Notes under the pieces: generated by a model | The model's database searches: none | What the model was told of the DNA's origin: nothing | What the model saw: the letters and a program-made list of their open reading frames with translations, nothing else | Source: Eubacterium sp. | GTDB lineage: Bacteria; Bacillota_A; Clostridia; Lachnospirales; Lachnospiraceae | NCBI GenBank assembly: GCA_023663915.1 | Contig: JAMPGN010000063.1 | Span: 1 to 19,100, forward strand | Direction: 5' to 3' | DNA: 19,100 bases | Program-made: the position numbers and the translations under genes | Shown: positions 15,877-19,100 of the stretch, piece by piece | Layout of the letters: each line of letters starts with the position of its first letter | Numbering within the stretch: position 1 is the first letter of the stretch

Positions 15877-17019
15877 TTACATTAACTTACGGAACAACTC
15901 TTTCAAATCTTCCACATTCGTATCTTTCGGATTGCCCGGACAACATGCATCTGCAAATGCTGACTCCGCCAGGAAATCAAGATCCTCTTCCTTCAACGCC
16001 TCTAACTTCGCAGGAATACCTACGTCTTCGGATAACTGACGCACTGCTGCAACTGCCGCTTTGCGGTACTCTTCCTGTGACATGCCGGTCGTGTCCACGC
16101 CCATCGCCTCCGCGATATCTTTAAACTTCTCACCGGTCGTCTCAGCATTATATTCCATAACGATCGGAAGCATCATCGCACAAGCCACGCCGTGAGGTGT
16201 GTCATAAACCGCGCCCAGCGTATGCGCCATCGAATGTGCAATGCCGAGTCCTACATTAGAAAATGCCATACCAGTCACAAACTGTCCGAGAGCCATGCCT
16301 TCACGTCCTTCTGCTGTGTTCTCCACCGCGCCTCGCAAGTTCTCCGAGATCAGTTTGATCGCCTCAAGGTTCAGACAGTCAGCCAATCTCCATGCCGACT
16401 TCGTGGTATAGCCTTCGATGGCATGTGTCAGAGCATCCATACCGGTTGCCGCAGTCAATCCCTTGGGCATACTGGACATCATCTCAGGGTCTACGATCGC
16501 AATGTCCGGAATGTCGTTGACATCCACGCACACAAATTTTCTCTTCTTCTCAACATCCGTGATAACGTAATTGATTGTCGCTTCCGCCGCCGTGCCCGCC
16601 GTCGTCGGAACTGCGATTGTAAACACCGTCTTATTCTTCGTCGGGGCTACGCCTTCAAGAGAACGCACATCCTCAAACTCTGGATTGTTGATGATAATAC
16701 CGATTGCCTTGCCGGTGTCCATGGAAGAACCGCCGCCGATCGTGATCATGTAATCTGCGCCGGATGCCTTGTATGCAGCTACACCTGCCTTCACGTTCTC
16801 AATCGTCGGATTCGGTTTGATATCCGAATATATCTCATAGGCGAGATTTTCCGCATCAAGCAGACTCGTAACCTTGGCCGTCACCCCAAACTTCACCAGA
16901 TCCGGATCAGATGCTACAAACGCCTTCTGAAATCCTTTGCTCTTGATAATACCCGGAATTTCTTTGATCGCTCCCGCGCCATGATAAGAAATCCCATTCA
17001 ATACAAAACGATTCACCAT
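15877..17019 (-). CDS. fucO: Lactaldehyde reductase (iron-dependent alcohol dehydrogenase)
   Basis: A 380-aa group III (Fe-type) alcohol dehydrogenase that matches E. coli FucO along its whole length, including IKPNPTIENVK, GADYMITIGGGSS, NNPEFEDVRSLEG, PTTAGTAAEATINYVITD and GMAFSNVGLGIAHSMAH. The iron ligands are conserved (Asp and His in DALTHAIEGY, His in HSMAH and in DTPHG). FucO reduces L-lactaldehyde, made from L-rhamnose or L-fucose, to 1,2-propanediol with NADH. It is consistent with rhamnose released by the GH78 enzyme, although no rhamnose isomerase, kinase or aldolase lies in the window. The start at 17019 follows AGGAAGG. It lies 74 bp downstream of the GH43-type gene. Substrate range in this family is loose, so other aldehydes are possible. 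Confidence 0.85.
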   Translation of the reverse strand: MVNRFVLNGISYHGAGAIKEIPGIIKSKGFQKAFVASDPDLVKFGVTAKVTSLLDAENLAYEIYSDIKPNPTIENVKAGVAAYKASGADYMITIGGGSSMDTGKAIGIIINNPEFEDVRSLEGVAPTKNKTVFTIAVPTTAGTAAEATINYVITDVEKKRKFVCVDVNDIPDIAIVDPEMMSSMPKGLTAATGMDALTHAIEGYTTKSAWRLADCLNLEAIKLISENLRGAVENTAEGREGMALGQFVTGMAFSNVGLGIAHSMAHTLGAVYDTPHGVACAMMLPIVMEYNAETTGEKFKDIAEAMGVDTTGMSQEEYRKAAVAAVRQLSEDVGIPAKLEALKEEDLDFLAESAFADACCPGNPKDTNVEDLKELFRKLM

Positions 17020-17076
17020 AATAAAATACCTTCCTTTCTTTTTATAAATCAGTTTCCTTGGGAAACCCTTCTACAT

Positions 17077-17085
17077 ATTGTACCA
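17077..17085 (-). promoter_or_regulatory. Possible extended -10 promoter for fucO
   Basis: TGGTACAAT on the minus strand resembles an extended -10 element, lying in the 74-bp gap before fucO. No good -35 is seen. A GTTTCC-CAA-GGAAAC hairpin follows it in the leader. Confidence 0.3.
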
Positions 17086-17093
17086 CATTTTTC

Positions 17094-18035
17094 CTATTTG
17101 TAATTATGTTCTTTTATCGCCTCATACTGCTTCGGCGTGATTGTCAGGATCGTCCCGTGTTTGAATCCATATGGAAAATAAAACTGCTCGTCCGCCCGCA
17201 CAAACCGACCGCTCTCCAGGGAATCTGCAACAAACGGCACATATCCCTGTCCCTCTCCCGGAACGCCATAATAATCGAGGAAAAGACACCATTTTCCGTC
17301 TTCCACGCACACCGCCGTCGCCGCCTCGTAAACGCCAGGCTCCAATCCCGCCATGCTTTCATCAAACGCCTCGATCTGCTCATAAGGACCTTTCAGACGT
17401 TTGGAACGAAGCATAATATTGTGTCCACCCTTTTCGTCGCTTTTTAAAAACATATAGTATATGCCATTTTCTTCATAAATCGCTGAATCGATCACGCTGT
17501 CTGTCGGATGCCGGTACAACACTTCGGGTTTCGTAAAGTTTGTAAAATCCTTCGTATGACAGCAATAGATCGCCTTCTTGCCATAATCGTTGTCCGCATG
17601 GGAAGAAGACCAATGCACCAGATAATCCTCGTTTTCCTTATCATAGATAATGTCCGGTGCCCAGAGACATCCAAATTTCTCATCTCCAATTTGAACCAGT
17701 TTCTGCTCCGTCCAGTGCAGCAAATCTTCCGACTCCCACAGCGACAGACACTTGCTCCCATTTCTCGAAATCTCTTCCCAGCGGTCACGATATTCGCCCC
17801 GCATTCCGTATGCCAACGAAAGATCCGTCGCGAGGATAACGTATTTCTGCGTCTCATGGCAGAATGTGATCGTAAAATCCCGCGCGCCCTTGTCGCCATA
17901 ATAGCACCAGAGCACCGGATTGCCGTCGTTCACCTTTTCCCAGTGAAAACCGTCTTTGCTGACACCAAAATAGACCTGTTCCCCGTCCGGCGTGCTTTTT
18001 TCTTTAAAATGTACGAATAAATATGCCTGTTTCAT
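17094..18035 (-). CDS. GH43-type glycosidase (five-bladed beta-propeller)
   Basis: A 313-aa propeller protein of the GH43 type, probably an exo-acting alpha-L-arabinosidase or beta-xylosidase-like enzyme. The expected triad is present: Asp53 in GARDFTI (base; most relatives have RDP), Asp183 in DSVIDSAIY (pKa modulator) and Glu237 in YEAATAV (acid). WAPDIIYD (125-132) and FKHGT (291-295) are further family marks. There is no signal peptide. The start at 18035 has AGGA seven bases upstream. It lies only 17 bp after the S1-domain gene, so it is probably read from that promoter, an odd pairing of translation and sugar functions. The exact substrate cannot be told. Confidence 0.82.
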   Translation of the reverse strand: MKQAYLFVHFKEKSTPDGEQVYFGVSKDGFHWEKVNDGNPVLWCYYGDKGARDFTITFCHETQKYVILATDLSLAYGMRGEYRDRWEEISRNGSKCLSLWESEDLLHWTEQKLVQIGDEKFGCLWAPDIIYDKENEDYLVHWSSSHADNDYGKKAIYCCHTKDFTNFTKPEVLYRHPTDSVIDSAIYEENGIYYMFLKSDEKGGHNIMLRSKRLKGPYEQIEAFDESMAGLEPGVYEAATAVCVEDGKWCLFLDYYGVPGEGQGYVPFVADSLESGRFVRADEQFYFPYGFKHGTILTITPKQYEAIKEHNYK

Positions 18036-18052
18036 TCATTTTTCCTCATAGA

Positions 18053-18970
18053 CTATTTCAGGTTCAGTTTCGCAAAAAGATCGCCGAGGCTTGTCCCCAC
18101 GCTCTCACTCGAACCATACTGTTTTACGTCAATGTTCTCTACTTCTTCCGCCTGCTGTTCTTCCAACTCCTTCATACTCAAAGAAATCTTCCCGTCGTTC
18201 GTGTTTAACACCTTAACTTTCACTTGATCTCCAACTTTAAGCACCTCGGAAGGTTTCTTAATCCTCCGCTGGCAGATCTGGGAAATATGCACCAGCCCGC
18301 TCAGACCGTCCTTTAAGTCCACAAAAGCGCCATATGGCTGTAAACTTTCCACCTTGCCTTCCAGAATCGTGCCGGGAACGATCATTGCTACCTTGTGGTC
18401 ATGCTCTTCCTTTGCCTTTTCCCGTAGAATTTCCCTTGCGGAAAGCACCAGTTTTTCTTTGTCCCGATCAACAGTGATTACCCTTACTTCTAGCGTTTTC
18501 CCCTTGTAATCCTCAAGATTTTCCACATAGGAAATATCGAGATGGGACGCGGGTATAAAACCTCTGATTCCTTCCAGATAAGCAACGACTCCGCTGTTAA
18601 CAACCTCGCTCACCTTGACGGTAACGTCTTTCTTTTCCTCCATATAGCCTGCAAGCACGTCCCACGCGAGTACGGCATTTGCTTCTCTTCGGGAAAGAAG
18701 GATATTGCCCTGTCCGTCGTCCATCTTGATCACAGATGCCTCGATCACGTCACCCTCATGCACATCTGACATAAGAGAAAAATCAGGGTCGTCGCTCATG
18801 TCCGCCGCCTTGATGATGCCCTGTGTGTAATACTTAAGATCAAGAGTCACCTCTTCCTCATTGACATCGATTACCGTACCCTTGATCACGTCGCCTTCAT
18901 TAATCGTGCGGAAAGATGCTTCCAGTTCTTTTTCGTAGTCCTTCATTGTTTCTTCCATAACTTCCTCCAT
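18053..18970 (-). CDS. S1 RNA-binding domain protein (short ribosomal protein S1 homologue)
   Basis: A 305-aa protein with three S1 domains at about residues 26-98, 114-180 and 199-268; the third has the strongest motif (GKVESLQPYGAFVDLKDG and GLVHIS). This short S1 form is usual in Clostridia and binds mRNA and ribosomes. The reading frame extends to 19000, but a TATACT box ends one base before that ATG, so transcripts would begin inside or after it. AAAGGA lies 10 bases before the ATG at 18970, and homologues as I recall begin at about this point (MEEVMEETMKDYEKE). The C-terminal tail is acidic, then ends SLGDLFAKLNLK. GH43 follows 17 bp later. Confidence 0.88.
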   Translation of the reverse strand: MEEVMEETMKDYEKELEASFRTINEGDVIKGTVIDVNEEEVTLDLKYYTQGIIKAADMSDDPDFSLMSDVHEGDVIEASVIKMDDGQGNILLSRREANAVLAWDVLAGYMEEKKDVTVKVSEVVNSGVVAYLEGIRGFIPASHLDISYVENLEDYKGKTLEVRVITVDRDKEKLVLSAREILREKAKEEHDHKVAMIVPGTILEGKVESLQPYGAFVDLKDGLSGLVHISQICQRRIKKPSEVLKVGDQVKVKVLNTNDGKISLSMKELEEQQAEEVENIDVKQYGSSESVGTSLGDLFAKLNLK

Positions 18971-19000
18971 ACTAAATTTTCCTTTATAAATATTTTCCAT

Positions 19001-19009
19001 AGTATAACA
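19001..19009 (-). promoter_or_regulatory. Extended -10 promoter of the S1-domain gene
   Basis: TGTTATACT on the minus strand (TATACT at 19001-19006) is an extended -10 element with no clear -35. It directly abuts the ATG at 19000, which decides the start of the S1 gene in favour of 18970. Confidence 0.5.
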
Positions 19010-19059
19010 TATTTAAACGGGATAAACCATAGTGACTGACAACAATGCACGGAAATCAA

Positions 19060-19088
19060 TTTTCAAAAAAGAGGAAATGTGATATTAT
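19060..19088 (+). promoter_or_regulatory. Outward plus-strand promoter at the window edge
   Basis: TTTTCA (19060-19065), a 17-base spacer and TATTAT (19083-19088). It points to a divergent gene beyond the right edge; the gene itself is not visible. Confidence 0.35.
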
Positions 19089-19100
19089 GTAAACATGATG

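Noticed and set aside
9005..17019. Sulfoquinovose sulfo-transketolase pathway (split transketolase plus isomerase plus Fe-type dehydrogenase)
   Set aside because: There is no GH31 sulfoquinovosidase, the pathway needs no FGGY kinase, and the dehydrogenase matches FucO closely and lies in a separate transcript.
16192..17103. 303-aa plus-strand open frame
   Set aside because: It lies antisense to fucO, whose full-length match to a known family is clear; the antisense product is rich in Arg, His and Cys and resembles no family.

Overview
The window looks like chromosomal DNA of an anaerobic gut-type Firmicute, most likely Lachnospiraceae. The basis is strong AGGAGG-type ribosome binding sites, sigma-A promoters with 17-bp spacers, mid-range base composition, and the protein mix: a short three-domain S1 protein, a FucO-type dehydrogenase, cytoplasmic GH78/GH3/GH43 glycosidases, and Rpn and Uma2 family proteins. 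Species was not determined. All genes lie on the minus strand except the LacI-type regulator. No RNA gene, CRISPR array or intact insertion sequence was seen.

Layout from left to right. 20-5638: a glycosidase operon read right to left (GH3 beta-glycosidase, GH78 alpha-L-rhamnosidase, then a 74-aa HPr-like protein), with three phased GTCTGA repeats near its promoter. 5913-6899: an Rpn/PD-(D/E)XK protein with its own promoter and terminator. 7094-8866: a small two-helix membrane protein and a DUF5060/DUF4038-type glycoside hydrolase behind their own promoter. 8950-8997: two adjacent perfect hairpins. 9005-13756: a tight four-gene sugar operon (FucI-fold isomerase, split transketolase N and C halves, FGGY kinase). 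14085-15098: a divergent LacI-family regulator, with a palindrome lying over the predicted start point of the sugar operon. 15101-15634: a Uma2 nuclease-fold protein. 15877-19000: S1-domain protein, GH43-type glycosidase and lactaldehyde reductase (FucO).

The most interesting unit is the isomerase / transketolase-A / transketolase-B / kinase operon. An aldose isomerase, a ketose kinase and a two-subunit transketolase are the three steps known for D-apiose catabolism (apiose to apulose to apulose-4-phosphate to DHAP plus xylulose-5-phosphate). The adjacent hydrolase belongs to the broad DUF4038-like group that includes GH140 apiosidases. Rhamnosidase and beta-glucosidase flank it. My inference is a locus for apiose-containing plant glycosides (apiin-like flavonoid glycosides or pectin RG-II fragments), run entirely by cytoplasmic enzymes. 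No transporter lies in the window. The substrate is not proven by sequence, and other sugars handled by an isomerase, kinase and transketolase remain possible.
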